Shown here one piece after another: positions 8,524 through 19,447 of a DNA stretch of 64,000 nucleotides. Made by a program: the position numbers and the translations under genes. Numbering within the stretch: position 1 is the first letter of the stretch; each line of letters begins with the position of its first letter. Below the pieces are notes generated by a model that had not been told where the DNA came from, did no database searches, and saw only the letters and a program-made list of their open reading frames with translations. The stretch is from contig MSED01000003.1 of NCBI GenBank assembly GCA_002099365.1, positions 2,604,001 to 2,668,000 on the forward strand, in the 5' to 3' direction. Source of the DNA: Phialophora verrucosa. Lineage: Eukaryota; Ascomycota; Eurotiomycetes; Chaetothyriales; Herpotrichiellaceae.

Positions 8524-10656
8524 CTACCATTCCATGCGGTCGTCACAGACAAGTTTAACACCACATCTCTCCTTCCCCTTCCACACCTTTCCACCAGAAT
8601 TGCAGCCCGCAACAATGCTTCGCAGATCCGAGATCATCCCACCGGGACCACTCGCATAAACGGTGGTAGGACCACGGATCGTCGTATCAAGAAAGCCCGG
8701 AATGGTCCTTCCGAGATCTGGGCGACGGGACTGGAGCTCAGAATCGGTAACTGTCTGGTGATGGATCGAGAAAGCATCGACACGGATGGCTTCTTTGTCG
8801 TTCTTCACCTGCCTTGATGCCGATGAAGATGACGAGGCCGAAGCCGAGGACTCTTTAATGCTGTCGTCTTGAGGCCATGCGTCCAACGCCTCGAGCTGCT
8901 TGAGATCATGGGTTCCAGGATCCGGATGAGCCTCCCTCGTGACGAAGATGCGAAGCCTCATACCATGCGAGACGGCCGACAGCCGCAATTGATCAAGCTC
9001 TTGTCTAGCCCAGGAGAGATCGGCGTCCCTTCGAACAGCCCACACAAGCTCCAATTTGCGGTCTGGGGCAGGGCGTTGGGTGATTAATCCGAGAAGCACA
9101 GGCAGAACAAAGGTCACTCCAGTACCCCCGGCAATGCAGAGTACGTTTGTTTCCTGGGTTAAGTGGTCCCTGATCGATAGGCCGTACGGCCCAGTGAGGA
9201 GTACCGAGGTCGTCGCAGCCGAAGTGGCGGGTGTCTTCCCGTCATGGGGAAGGGCGATGGTCTTCGCTGCCGCCAGATCTGCCAAGGCTCTCGTGGCTCC
9301 CTTCTTCCCCCGCAAGATGTACGAGTGGGTCGACCCTCCGACCTTTGTCCCTGGGAGGCTGCAGGGAGTGAACGGATGCGATTGCAAGACTGTGATCTCA
9401 GGGAGGCAGAGGTAGAAGTGTTGACCGACTTCCCAGGGTCCGCCGGGATGCACAAAGTCCAAGCGAACTACATCCCCATTGGCAGGGTCTGGAAAATGTG
9501 TGATCGTGGCGCTTGCTGCTCGAAAGCCCATGCCGCCGTCGGGAAGGTAATTGTAATGTAGCAGTGCCGTCCTAGCAAGACGTGCTCCACGGTCGATGAA
9601 CCATATTACCAGGGACGGAATGAGGTAGCACTCTAGCTGAGACCAATGGCCCCAGCAGGCGCCAATGTACAGCATTGCCATCACATAGTGGCATTTCCTG
9701 AAAAACTCGTACCCGGTCCGGCGGATTGCCCACGGCGTGCTCAACACGAACAGCACGGTCAGAAAGAACATTGCAAGCACGCCCCATATCATGTATTTTT
9801 GTTTGATCCATTCGAGGCCCACCTGAGGCTGAGGCTGGTACAGTCTCATCTCGATGACACACCATCCTATCGTGTGCATGGCCGACTGGATGAAGATAAT
9901 GTAGCCGAGCCAGCGGTGCAGGAAGTTGAAGCTCTGATAAGGCACGCCCGTGATAGTAGAGAGCAGGGATTCCCGACTCGACAACATCACCGACAGCGGG
10001 GTCAGGGCATATGCCAGGACTCCAATCCGGTCCGACCAGGGACCGAGGCTGGTACGAGTATTGTTGACGCCGGGCATGCTCTTGACAGGAGTGACCCATT
10101 TGCGGTACTCAATCCCGACGAACGAGAAGACCGTGAGGTATCCCGTCAATGCAACCAGCAACAGTACCTGGAGCCGAGTTGTACGGCCGAAGACTGTTCG
10201 GAGGGATTCCGGAAGCAGATAATGTCGGCTCGATGCTGCAAGGGAAGCCTTCAGGCGGTGGAAACTGTGCTTGTTTCCCACTGTCTGGCTCTCCGCCATC
10301 ACAAACAAGGGCTGGTTTTGATCCACTGGTGGAAAGCAACGCCTGCCAATGGCCCAGATGAGGAGAGTGCCTCCAATCGTCGCCCAGATGATCCCGCAAT
10401 ACAACATACCTAGGTCGTGGCTGTGGTATACCACGTCCAAGTACTCGCATGAACCTGGGTCGTTGGTGCACGGGAGTGCTCGATCCGCATATCCCCAGTG
10501 AGGCTGGAGATACTTCGCCTCACTCATATTCTGGATGTGCCGAGAGAGCAGCATGTTGGAGTCCGAAGCCATGTTGGATACAACGCCGGGAGCACGGCTC
10601 GGCGAGTCTGATGTGCCTGTTGCAGAGCCTGAATGCAGAGGTCGGCGACTGCACAT
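8524..10656 (-). CDS. Ferric/cupric reductase transmembrane component (FRE family)
   Basis: A plasma-membrane metalloreductase that passes electrons from NADPH through FAD and two haems to extracellular Fe(III) or Cu(II). It is a single exon of 710 residues. The first ATG (10656) is used, but Met29 (MASDSN) is an alternative start. Seven or so hydrophobic helices span roughly residues 80-390. Haem-ligand histidines occur in LHRWLGYI, MHTIGW, CHYVMAML and GHWSQ. The FAD-binding HPFT motif follows, then the NADPH-binding GPYG and IAGGTGVTF, and a C-terminal ASGPGGM loop. A Ser-rich insertion sits between the nucleotide-binding blocks. It is transcribed away from the CTR copper transporter at 11268 across a shared 0.6 kb promoter, which suggests a role in copper and/or iron uptake. 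Metal preference is inferred from this neighbour, not from the protein. Confidence 0.92.
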   Translation of the reverse strand: MCSRRPLHSGSATGTSDSPSRAPGVVSNMASDSNMLLSRHIQNMSEAKYLQPHWGYADRALPCTNDPGSCEYLDVVYHSHDLGMLYCGIIWATIGGTLLIWAIGRRCFPPVDQNQPLFVMAESQTVGNKHSFHRLKASLAASSRHYLLPESLRTVFGRTTRLQVLLLVALTGYLTVFSFVGIEYRKWVTPVKSMPGVNNTRTSLGPWSDRIGVLAYALTPLSVMLSSRESLLSTITGVPYQSFNFLHRWLGYIIFIQSAMHTIGWCVIEMRLYQPQPQVGLEWIKQKYMIWGVLAMFFLTVLFVLSTPWAIRRTGYEFFRKCHYVMAMLYIGACWGHWSQLECYLIPSLVIWFIDRGARLARTALLHYNYLPDGGMGFRAASATITHFPDPANGDVVRLDFVHPGGPWEVGQHFYLCLPEITVLQSHPFTPCSLPGTKVGGSTHSYILRGKKGATRALADLAAAKTIALPHDGKTPATSAATTSVLLTGPYGLSIRDHLTQETNVLCIAGGTGVTFVLPVLLGLITQRPAPDRKLELVWAVRRDADLSWARQELDQLRLSAVSHGMRLRIFVTREAHPDPGTHDLKQLEALDAWPQDDSIKESSASASSSSSASRQVKNDKEAIRVDAFSIHHQTVTDSELQSRRPDLGRTIPGFLDTTIRGPTTVYASGPGGMISDLRSIVAGCNSGGKVWKGKERCGVKLVCDDRMEW

Positions 10657-11267
10657 ATATCACCAAAGTTCCTCGTCTGTGATCTCTGTGGCACGCACAA
10701 TGGCTTTCCGGTTTTAGGTTCTAGCCTTCGTTCTTTTGGTATTGAAATGTCTGGTTCGGGGAATGCATGGATTGACCTAGACGGCCCCAATCCGTTCGAA
10801 CCCACCAGTTTGGATGCTGGCCTGGTCGACACCATCATGACAAATGCACTTTCCATTGGTCGGTAGCATGGGAGCGTTGTATCGATGCATGGCAGCTCAC
10901 CGAGCAATGCCATGTAGGGAGGTTGCGCAAGTTTGCCAAGTCCACCGTGCAGATTCTTTGTCGTGGTGAGCAAGTTTTGTATTTGCAGCTCCTGCATGGG
11001 ACCGCTTGGCGACTATGCATCACGGACCGGTAATCTGCTCTCCGTTTGCTATCTCTCACTGTCCAATGTGGGCTGAGGTGCCATCGGCCCATTCGATGTC
11101 TGATCGGTCAAAGGATGTCCTTCGCCATGGCGCACCGCCAGGTCAGGCCACACATATTAATCATAACGTAGGTAGACATATGGGACTCATGTTGCTTCTG
11201 GTGTAGGAAACCCCGTGTCCTTCTAGTACTTCAGGAACCATTGCCAGCAGGGATCATTCCGATCAAA
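10657..11267. promoter_or_regulatory. Shared divergent promoter of the metalloreductase and CTR genes
   Basis: 611 bases separate the two divergent starts. Two minus-strand TTGCTC-containing sites, at 10901-10908 (read as ATTGCTCG) and 10967-10974 (read as CTTGCTCA), each match 7 of 8 positions of the yeast Mac1 copper element TTTGC(T/G)C(A/G). One GATA-type site (AGATAG on the minus strand, 11049-11054) could bind an iron-responsive GATA repressor. Sites this short occur often by chance, so the shared-promoter geometry is the stronger evidence. Confidence 0.4.
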
Positions 11268-12045
11268 ATGGACATGTCGAGTATGACAAGTACGGATATG
11301 TCAATGGCGTCGAGCACTGCTGCGGCGCCGGCGGCCACGTCGTCCGCCATGAGCATGGGCGGTATGGATATGGGAGGCTCTTGCAAGATCTCAGTAGGTA
11401 CTGTGGCGGCGATAGTATCGGCTGTGCTGATCAATCGACCAGATGCTCTGGAACTGGTACACGATCGACGCCTGTCGGTTCCAGACTCGCTGAAGCTGAG
11501 GATTGTCTATTGACGCGGTCACAGGTTTTCTCGCCCAAAGCTGGCACGTCCGTTCCGAAGGAGCATTTGCTGCTTCTTGCGTAGGTGTCGCACTACTCGC
11601 CGTCAGCATGGAATTCATGCGGCGAGTTGGGAAGGAGTATGACGCCGCCATCCTTGCACAATTCCAGCGCACCATTGCCGCGCGTGCAGCGGACTTCAAG
11701 ACACCCAATAGTTCCGAGGGCCATCCCTCTGAGCCTCAATTTGTGATCTTTCGTGCAACACCTCTTCAGCAGCTTATTCGGGCGGTCATTCACGGCGTCA
11801 CCTTCGGAGTGGCGTACATCATCATGCTGCTTGGTGAGTCGGGGCCCTTGATTGTCACGCAACCGCTGACCGGCGCGCGTACTCTAGCAATGTACTTCAA
11901 TGGATATATCATCATCAGCATATTTATCGGGGCAGGGCTAGGCAAGTTCCTCTGCGACTGGATGGTGCAGAGAGTACCCGTTGGAGGGATGTTGGCGGCG
12001 TCGAATGGTCAGAGTATCGAGGAGCCAACTGTGTGCTGTGGCTAA
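11268..12045 (+). CDS. CTR-family copper transporter
   Basis: A high-affinity Cu(I) importer that works as a trimer. There are four exons: 11268-11393, 11443-11473, 11525-11833 and 11888-12045, giving 207 residues. The N-terminus is Met-rich (MDMSSM, TDMSM, MSMGGMDMGG), as in the metal-collecting ectodomain. The joins give MLWNWYTIDACFL for the first membrane segment, SMEFM (the MxxxM copper filter) in the second, and MLLAMYFNGYIII with GAGLG (GxxxG) in the third. The C-terminus ends VCCG, a typical cytosolic copper-binding cysteine pair. The third intron (54 nt) is in frame and stop-free, but its removal is needed to restore the conserved MLLAMYFNGY. The gene faces away from the metalloreductase, which would supply the reduced copper it carries. 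Confidence 0.93.
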
Positions 12046-12421
12046 AGGAAGTCTGAGCTAATTTGAGCTCAGGGGAGCCTACACTAGACCTACCATGTGC
12101 GCCAATGCTGGACGATGGGATGGGAGATAGACGTAGGCGTGGGCGAATGCGGTCGAAGCTGGAAGTTCAGCTATCAATGTCACATCGGCGAGGGATCCCC
12201 GTCACGATTGAAGACCAAATCCGTCGATGTAGCATCAGCGTGTGCTCAGCGGGGGAGCTCCACGCGCTCAGCAAGAACCGCTATACCACAGTAAAGTCTT
12301 CGTAAATGGGTATCATATTGTATTGTCGTGGCAATCGTGAGACAATACATCTCGTAAATCTGTACAAGATCTCGAAAAGACGACTCTAGCAAGCTCGAGG
12401 CTCTATATCAATGGCCCCCAA
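12046..12421. other. Intergenic between convergent CTR and histidine kinase genes
   Basis: 376 bases holding the 3' ends of two convergent genes. No gene, repeat or structured RNA is recognised. Confidence 0.4.
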
Positions 12422-15118
12422 TCAAGCCGCCGTTGCAGCAACGCCTTCGCTGCGGACGCAAAATTCGACAATCAGTTTCTGCAAATCGGCCAACTTATAA
12501 GGCTTGGTCATGAATCCTTCCATGCCTGTTTTGGTCGCCCGAGCGATAGCCTCGTCTGTGACATCGGCACTGACCGCCAGCACAATAGGAGGAGCCACGG
12601 AGCTGTGGTCCGACCCCTCGGCACCTGGAGGCTGCTGGAACATCTCCAATATGTTTTCGGTGGCCTGATACCCATCCATTTCGGGCATCCAAAGGTCCAT
12701 CAATATGACGTCCACTTTCCGCGCAGGCCGTTTGCCTTTCGATTTGGGGCAATCTCTCTCCATCGCATGCAGTTCGCGCATGATCCTCACCGCTTCCCTG
12801 CCGTCAAATGCTTCATGAATATCCTTGTACCCAAGCTTCCCAAGCATATTGACGAGTAGCTTTCTGTTGATTTTGTTGTCTTCGGCAACCAAGAAGGTGA
12901 GGGGGTGTTTTTGTGCAAGGAAGCGATCGATCGTGTCTCTCCGGAAAGGGCTGGTCAGGGCTGGAGTCCGGGGCCCGGAAGAAGTGTGTTCCTCGGTAGA
13001 GGGCATATGTATCTGCGACGGTCTGGGACTCTTTAGCGCGCCAGGTGACAACTGTGGTACTGCTAACGAGGTCGCTGGCTGAGACACGCTCTTGGGGATT
13101 TCTGGGGTTCGGCTGTGAGGAGTACCAGAGCGGCTATTGCTACCTTCGCCGGGTTCAAGGGGTACTTTGATCTCAAACTCAGACCCCTTGTTCGGACCAG
13201 AAATCTCAGATGCCACGAGAACAATGTCACCGCCGAGTCGCCGTGCCAGTCCCTTGGCGACTAACAGACCTAAGCCGAGACCTTCCTTGGTCCGCGTCAG
13301 AGAGTCGTCCTCCCGCGAGAATGGCTTAAACAACTCCGGTTGAAAATCCTCCGGGATGCCATCGCCCGTGTCTTTGCAGTTGATCACCAGAAACTTCTGG
13401 CTTTTTGAGAGCCGCGCACGCAGAACGATATATCCCTCTTCCGTAAACTTAATGGCGTTGAGGCAGATAGCCGACACCAACTTGGTCAAGTCTCGTTCAT
13501 CGGCATAGAGCGTTTCCGGGACATCTGGCGCTACGGACCATTCGATCGTCTTCTGCGAGGTATGGCCATTCGACGATCGTGATCTGACCACTATCCGTTC
13601 TCCAAAATCGATGGGTTCGCCAATCGCCGAATCCGGTCTGCCGCCCACACGTAGAGACTCATAAATAACTGTCGGTATTAGCTCTCGAATTCTACAGTGT
13701 TTCAACCCGGGAGTTGGAAGTGCATCGCCATCCACCGATAACAACTTGGATGAAGGTGTGGTCAGATCCCCGGGGGTAATGGATCCTGGCGTTGGGGTGA
13801 AAATGGTTGGGATGCGACCATCGGAGCCGAGAGTCTGTGGCGTGAGTATTTGGGAAGGAGGAAACTTGTGTGTGTTGCTTTTCGGCGACACGTCCACGCC
13901 CTTCGACGGCGCGAGTTGCCGAATCTTGGTGGCATTTCCGAAGTGCCACGATGTGGGACTGCTTCGTCTTCGCTTGTATGTATTGAGATGTATGTCGCTG
14001 CCTTCGATCAGGCGGGATGGTTTGTAGTCAAAGTAGCCGGTGGACGCCGGCGCTGGCGAGTCTTTGTCGTTGGAAGGAGTATCAGGGATCTGCATATTCA
14101 TATCATAAGCATGGACGACGTTGTCAGCAGCCTCAACTGCCCGTTTGGCACTGTCCTGAATGGCTTCGATATTCTCTCTGAGGCTCCGGAATGCCCGGCG
14201 GACAGCTGCATCGGAGGCGTTTTCGATCTGTTCCTGCACTGTCGCATGCATGACATCCAGCATTCCCACCACGCCTTGCATTGGTGTCCGCAGCTCATGC
14301 GACAGATTTTTGGCGTATGGCTTCAACGATTGGGTTCCTGGCGTGACCGCTTCGCGGGGGATAACATGAGTCGGTCGAGTTTTGGTAGCCGCGCGCGTTC
14401 GAGACTTTGCGAATCCCTGGCCGGTCAGGAGCCGCTCAACGATCACGTCTTCCAAGGAATGTAGTAGAAGTTCCGTAAAACTCCATGTCGTCTGTCGCCT
14501 GTCCAGGCCTTCCTGCGTCCACATCATACCAAAATGGGCGAAGCACTTGCCATCGGCGAACAGCGGAATGCCAATGTAGCCTTCTGCCGGGAACGGCAGG
14601 GCGTTTGGGTTGTGCGTGATGAAAGAGCTCATGTGTTCGGGAATGAGGAAGACTTTGTCGTGCTTCATGTAGGAACAAGGCGATCCCCAGGCAAGATAGT
14701 TGTAGTCCCGGTGCATGGCTTTCTGTTCGTCCCCGTCGTTGTAGTAGAAGGCAACACCCAAGAGGCACGACCCTGACTCCCCAAACGGCGGCATCTCGAC
14801 TGCGGAAACGTGGTCGTCGGCCAGTACTCTTTTCGCAACGAATCCATATTGGGCATGGCAGATCTCGGTCATACCCTCCATAAGTTTCTTCCAAAATGTT
14901 TCTGAGTCTGCCGTTTTCAATTCCCTCTTCAACTGCACCGCCTTCTCTAGAGCATTGTTTTCCGCCGAGGGAAAGTGTCTCGCCAGATTCTGAAGGAACC
15001 CATCTTCTCCATATTGTGTAGGCACACCGGGTCGAACGCTAGGAAGGCACAACGACTGTCGTTCGATGAGAGGTATGAATGGATCAATTCTCGGAGGTTG
15101 CTGAGCCATGACTGCCAT
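12422..15118 (-). CDS. Soluble hybrid histidine kinase with response-regulator domain
   Basis: A two-component phosphorelay sensor kinase of 898 residues in one exon, starting at ATG 15118 (MAVMAQQPPR; ATG 15109 is equally possible). No membrane segment is visible, so it is probably cytosolic. Residues from about 60 to 250 form an input region with a GAF-like look. The dimerisation/phosphoacceptor motif NLSHELRTPMQG places His274. A long Pro/Ser-rich linker follows, then the ATPase boxes: N (CLNAIKFTEEG), G1 (DTGDGIPED) and G2 (GLGLGLLVAKGL). The C-terminal receiver has AEDNKINRKLL, the phosphorylatable Asp808 in ILMDLWMPEMDG, and Lys872 in MTKPYK. All catalytic residues look intact. It would signal to a YPD1-type phosphotransfer protein. 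The long insertion between His box and ATPase is unusual in size. I do not assign it to a numbered fungal group. Confidence 0.93.
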   Translation of the reverse strand: MAVMAQQPPRIDPFIPLIERQSLCLPSVRPGVPTQYGEDGFLQNLARHFPSAENNALEKAVQLKRELKTADSETFWKKLMEGMTEICHAQYGFVAKRVLADDHVSAVEMPPFGESGSCLLGVAFYYNDGDEQKAMHRDYNYLAWGSPCSYMKHDKVFLIPEHMSSFITHNPNALPFPAEGYIGIPLFADGKCFAHFGMMWTQEGLDRRQTTWSFTELLLHSLEDVIVERLLTGQGFAKSRTRAATKTRPTHVIPREAVTPGTQSLKPYAKNLSHELRTPMQGVVGMLDVMHATVQEQIENASDAAVRRAFRSLRENIEAIQDSAKRAVEAADNVVHAYDMNMQIPDTPSNDKDSPAPASTGYFDYKPSRLIEGSDIHLNTYKRRRSSPTSWHFGNATKIRQLAPSKGVDVSPKSNTHKFPPSQILTPQTLGSDGRIPTIFTPTPGSITPGDLTTPSSKLLSVDGDALPTPGLKHCRIRELIPTVIYESLRVGGRPDSAIGEPIDFGERIVVRSRSSNGHTSQKTIEWSVAPDVPETLYADERDLTKLVSAICLNAIKFTEEGYIVLRARLSKSQKFLVINCKDTGDGIPEDFQPELFKPFSREDDSLTRTKEGLGLGLLVAKGLARRLGGDIVLVASEISGPNKGSEFEIKVPLEPGEGSNSRSGTPHSRTPEIPKSVSQPATSLAVPQLSPGALKSPRPSQIHMPSTEEHTSSGPRTPALTSPFRRDTIDRFLAQKHPLTFLVAEDNKINRKLLVNMLGKLGYKDIHEAFDGREAVRIMRELHAMERDCPKSKGKRPARKVDVILMDLWMPEMDGYQATENILEMFQQPPGAEGSDHSSVAPPIVLAVSADVTDEAIARATKTGMEGFMTKPYKLADLQKLIVEFCVRSEGVAATAA

Positions 15119-17679
15119 TGGCCTTTTCCTCCCCAACACACAGCTCTCATATGCTGTATGCAATGACCGATCTCGTCAACATCTGGGTTGTCCGTAGGTC
15201 AAAGGCGTCGTACGATGGGGTAGTCGCGAGGCCACAAAGGCCTTCATCGGTTGTGAGGTGTTTGCGGTCCGATATGGCCAAGCTCGAATTGTCAGGAGGG
15301 ATCCCGGAGCAGCGTGGAAGTCTAGAGCGCAGAAGGAGCCAGGTACGGCAAGAGCAAGCTAGCGGCAGACGCTCGGAGAGAGCGGGCGAGCCAGAAAATG
15401 TCGACTGACGGGCCGCTGACGAGAAGTGAGTACTCCGTGGTAAGCTCAAACTGTGGATAGAGAAGGGGGAAGAAACCTTTTCGTAGCGGGACGCAGCTGG
15501 AGGACGAGGAGCCAAGGCAGGATGCAACGCCGGATGGAGGCTGAAGCGTGCGCCAAACCGCCTGAAGATTACTCGTAGCGGGCAGATATGAAGTACGGAG
15601 TCCTGGTTACTTAGGGTGCGTGCCACCAGCGCAGGCCAAAGACCGTGCGGCGGACTAATTATGATTATTTCCACCCGGACACTGTAGCATCGATATTTTC
15701 CGTCTTTGGGAGTCGAGTGAGGCACGGCGGACAGACTCCTGGCTCTGTCAAGGCCCGAAGAATTCTTCTGGCATTTGTCTGCAAGGACTGTCGATCCATT
15801 ACACAAGGCCACAACAGGCCTTTCCCACTTCCTTCGTCTCTACGCGTGCCCTATCGAGTACCCTAGTACAGGAGTTTACATCCATGCAATCTCTGACTGG
15901 GACAGCTGTTCGCGACCTGAGCCCTCAGCTCAGGTCCGCAGCGAACTCGGGCGCAGCGCCATCCGAATGCAACTCTACGAGGTACCCGAGTATGCTCCCT
16001 TTGCCCATGTTTCGTGGAAGGGAAAAGGCCTCTGCTTAGTCTGAAGTACCAATGACGGCGTCCTGAACCCGTTCATAACAACGTGCTATCACTAGTACGC
16101 GAAGGCCTAGACGTTTGTCCGCCGCGGACTGAAGTCTAAATAACGCACTGCATGCTGGATGACGCGGTGGCATCCTTCTCCGGTCATACTCGTACCCTCG
16201 CAGCCCGTCAGCATGTTTGTTCGAGAGAGGCCAGAGAGCCACGAGAGCGATCCGGGTCGATTCTGAACAGGAGAGCAGTGGAGACATGTCGTTGGACATG
16301 CGCAACCGTGGCGGGAGTCTGGGCCTGGATAGACCGCATCCACCGCGCAAGACCCTGCATACCCATCCTTTATTGGGCTGCAGCGCCTTCGGTGCCCTTG
16401 CGGTGTCGCAGTTGCGGACGGAGCCCAGGACAGCGGGTGCCGTGCATTCCTGGCGAGGCGAAACAACTCACCTCAACGCAGGTGGCACAGTCTATCTATG
16501 AGTATGTATGATATCGCAGCTTGATCAATTCCAAAGCAAATCAGATCTGGGAGCCTCTGCAAGGGGTTCCAGAGCGGAGTGCCTGAGTGTGCGACTTGAG
16601 GAATCCGGTAGATCTCATGTCCATCAAATGTTCTAGGCTTTTGTCGCCTGCAGTGGCGCTCAAAAAGCCCTGGGCTGCCTGTAACGCCATTGACATCACC
16701 AGAGAGCTTCGCTCCGGCTAAGTCGGCACTGGCTCGCTTCCTGTGTCTCACTGCCAATAATCACAGATAGATGGGGCATGTCGACATCAAAATTCTCCGG
16801 CGGAGACTGAACTCTTTCCGTCACTCAAGTAGCGGTACGTACCTCGTAAGCGTCGATATTACGACTTCTGTGCAGATAGCGTTACTGACACGGCACCTCA
16901 ATTGCTCGGTAGAGAAATGCGGTAACATTGATACGAGTAGAAAGAGCTTTGGTGCTCGTCCATCACAAAATGGCAGTACTTCGTGGCACATTCTTCCTCC
17001 AATAATCGGTGGCTGGCGCTCCGGAATGTGTTTCACATCTCTCGACACATACTCCGTCCACAGTCCCCAGCCCATTTGCGTCCAGGCGTACGGGCATGTT
17101 TACCTGAAAGGCGCGAAATCCTCATAACATCCGGCCCATCTCTAACTGAAATATGAACGCCCAACGAAGAATAGGGCTACGACTGATTACCTGAGACGAC
17201 TGGGCTGATTAGATGACTTCCGTCTGGGTCATATCAATCACAGTCTTCCGCCTGTATCGTCCGGTCAAGATTTCCATGCGTGACCCCTGGCGCTACCAAG
17301 ACCATTGCCGCGGACAAGTCGGGCATGGATACAACAACAGAGGAGCCAGATTCGCGGCTACATGCCAACATCCTATATACTCCGCACAGGATCTGTTCAT
17401 CTTGACTGTTCTCGCTACATATGGGGTTCTCAAACTGCGGGGACCGAGGCTTACCCAGTATATTTTTTGATGGCTTACCGCTTCGGGTTCGGGTTCGAGG
17501 TAGCAACCGAGGCTTCGCCTTCAGAGCATTCGCTTGGGTTCAAGGAACTTCAGAATTGGTGGTACTGATCCAACGATCAGACCGTCCTTTTCCCCTCGCG
17601 ACGATTGTTAGATCAGGTGTGCAGGGCTCTCTGGCCGAGGGTCAGAAGTGAGTATTGAGCAAGGTCCAAAGTGTTCGAA
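15119..17679. other. Intergenic, 2.6 kb
   Basis: This contains the promoter/leader of the histidine kinase (minus) and the promoter of the acyl-CoA ligase (plus). A 221-codon minus-strand frame (15147-15812) overlaps the kinase leader but has no recognisable feature. No repeat, RNA gene or transposon remnant is seen. Confidence 0.4.
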
Positions 17680-19447
17680 ATGAAGATATACAAGTCCAAA
17701 GACCCTGCCGTCGACATTCCGATAGATCTCAGTCTTACAGAACTGCTCCTTGAAAGTGCTCGCTCACCAGCGCTGCCATCTGACCATGTCATCGCTCAGG
17801 ACGATGTCGAACACCGCACCCTCTCAATCGGCCAGCTTCGCTTGAACGCCGGCTGCCTCGCAGCAGGCCTAGCGCAGCACTATAGGCCAGAAGATCAAAG
17901 CCGCTGGGGCGTCATTCTGCCGAATAGTGTTGCCTATCTGGAAGCGGTCCATGCTGTGCTGTGGTTGGGTGGTGTGTTCTGTCCAATAAATCATCAGCTG
18001 AAGGTGGGAGAGATAGCACATGCGCTCACTGTCTCGAAGCCGGCATTCTTGATCGTGTACTCGGAAGTCGTCCCGCAGGTAATAGATGCGGTCAGACTGG
18101 CTCGCCAAAGCTGCTCGGACTTCAAATCACCAGAATTGTTGACCGCGATCGGATCTCCCGTCAAAGGGTTCCAAAGCTTATTTGCAAATTTCATGGCCTC
18201 AGAGCCATTATCAGTCCCCCACCATGAAGACACCAGAAAGAGACTTGCATCAATCCACCTCTCGTCGGGGACGACGGGCAATCCAAAAGGGGTGGGTCTC
18301 TCGCAATACAATTATGTTGCGAATGTGTTGCAGATGTGGGCGCATGACCCAGAGCACTGGTCTCCAGAAGAAAGAGTCGTCTCCTACACGCCGTTTGTGC
18401 ACATCGCGAACAGTGAGTCTGAGCCTTGTTGACAACTGGTCCCACGATGGAGATCCTTGTCGTGGACTGGTGGCCGTTTTGGGCTCTGCTGATGATGATT
18501 TGCTAGCGACAATACCACTCTTCCTGGGACCGTGGACCGGTATGGAGCACATCATCATGGCCTCATACGATATTGAGGCCTTTGCGAAAACAATTCAACG
18601 GACGAAGGCCACAGCGGCGCAGATCAGTCCGAACGGTGCCCTGACTATCGCAACGACAGATTTGGCCGAACGATACGATTTCTCGAGTATCAAGCACATG
18701 ACATGCGGGGCTTTGCCCCTGAAGCAGGACGACTACGATAGATTTCTGCGAAAAGGCAATTGGAAGACGGTGTCTTTATACGGAATGACGGAAGCTGCCC
18801 CCTACGTCGCGTGGCAGAAAATTCGAGAGGCGATGCCGCTGGGCAAGACCGGGACGATCCTGCCAAACATTCTGTGCTCTCTGAGACTCGAAAACGGAGA
18901 TGATGCTCCCGAGGGCGGGTCGGGAGAGCTTTGGCTCAAAGGGCCCAATATGGCGGCCGGTTACGTTGACAATCCTGAAGCGAATCGAGCCGCTTACGAC
19001 AAAGCTGGATGGTACAACACGGGGGACGTGTGTACCATTTCCCCAGAGGGCCATCTCCAGGTTGTGGGGAGGACCAAGGAGCTTATCAAATACAACGGCT
19101 TTCAGGTTTCACCGACTGAACTCGAAGCGCACCTCATCTCTCATCCGTCGATTCTGGATGCTGCAGTGGGAGGGACGTGGGACTCGGCAAAGATGACCGA
19201 ATTGCCCACCGCCTACGTCGTGCTCAAACCGCATTTGACGGCGCGGGGCCAGAAGGTCCAAGCACTGAAAGATATTGAAAGGACCGTTGGCACTCAGGTG
19301 TCGGGATACAAGAAGCTGCGTGGAGGGGTATTTGAGGTGACTGCACTGCCTCGCAACCCAACCTTCAAGCTCCTGAGGAAGCAGCTTGGGATTCACAAGA
19401 CGGGATTATCATCGTTTGACGAGGGGCCAAGGGCTTCTAAATTATAA
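17680..19447 (+). CDS. Peroxisomal AMP-dependent acyl/aryl-CoA ligase (4-coumarate-CoA ligase-like)
   Basis: This enzyme activates a carboxylic acid with ATP to the acyl-adenylate and then the CoA thioester. There are two exons, 17680-18412 and 18507-19447, giving 557 residues. The join yields HIANTTIPLFLGPWTG, the expected 4CL-type core. The adenylate-binding P-loop (SSGTTGNPKGV), YGMTEAAP, YNTGDV and GRTKELIKYNGFQVSPTELE motifs are all present. The last three residues are Ser-Lys-Leu, a canonical type 1 peroxisomal targeting signal, so the enzyme should act in peroxisomes, as do ligases of side-chain or fatty-acid beta-oxidation and some secondary pathways. ATG 17680 is the first in-frame ATG. 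The downstream neighbours on the same strand are a gamma-glutamyltransferase and an efflux pump. The substrate is unknown. Confidence 0.92.

Noticed and set aside
9646..10413. Plus-strand frame of 255 codons within the ferric reductase
   Set aside because: It is an antisense shadow of a clear membrane-protein gene; low-complexity His/Arg/Gln composition.
15147..15812. 221-codon minus-strand frame upstream of the histidine kinase
   Set aside because: It lies in the kinase's leader, is Ser/Arg-rich without motifs and overlaps the kinase start region.
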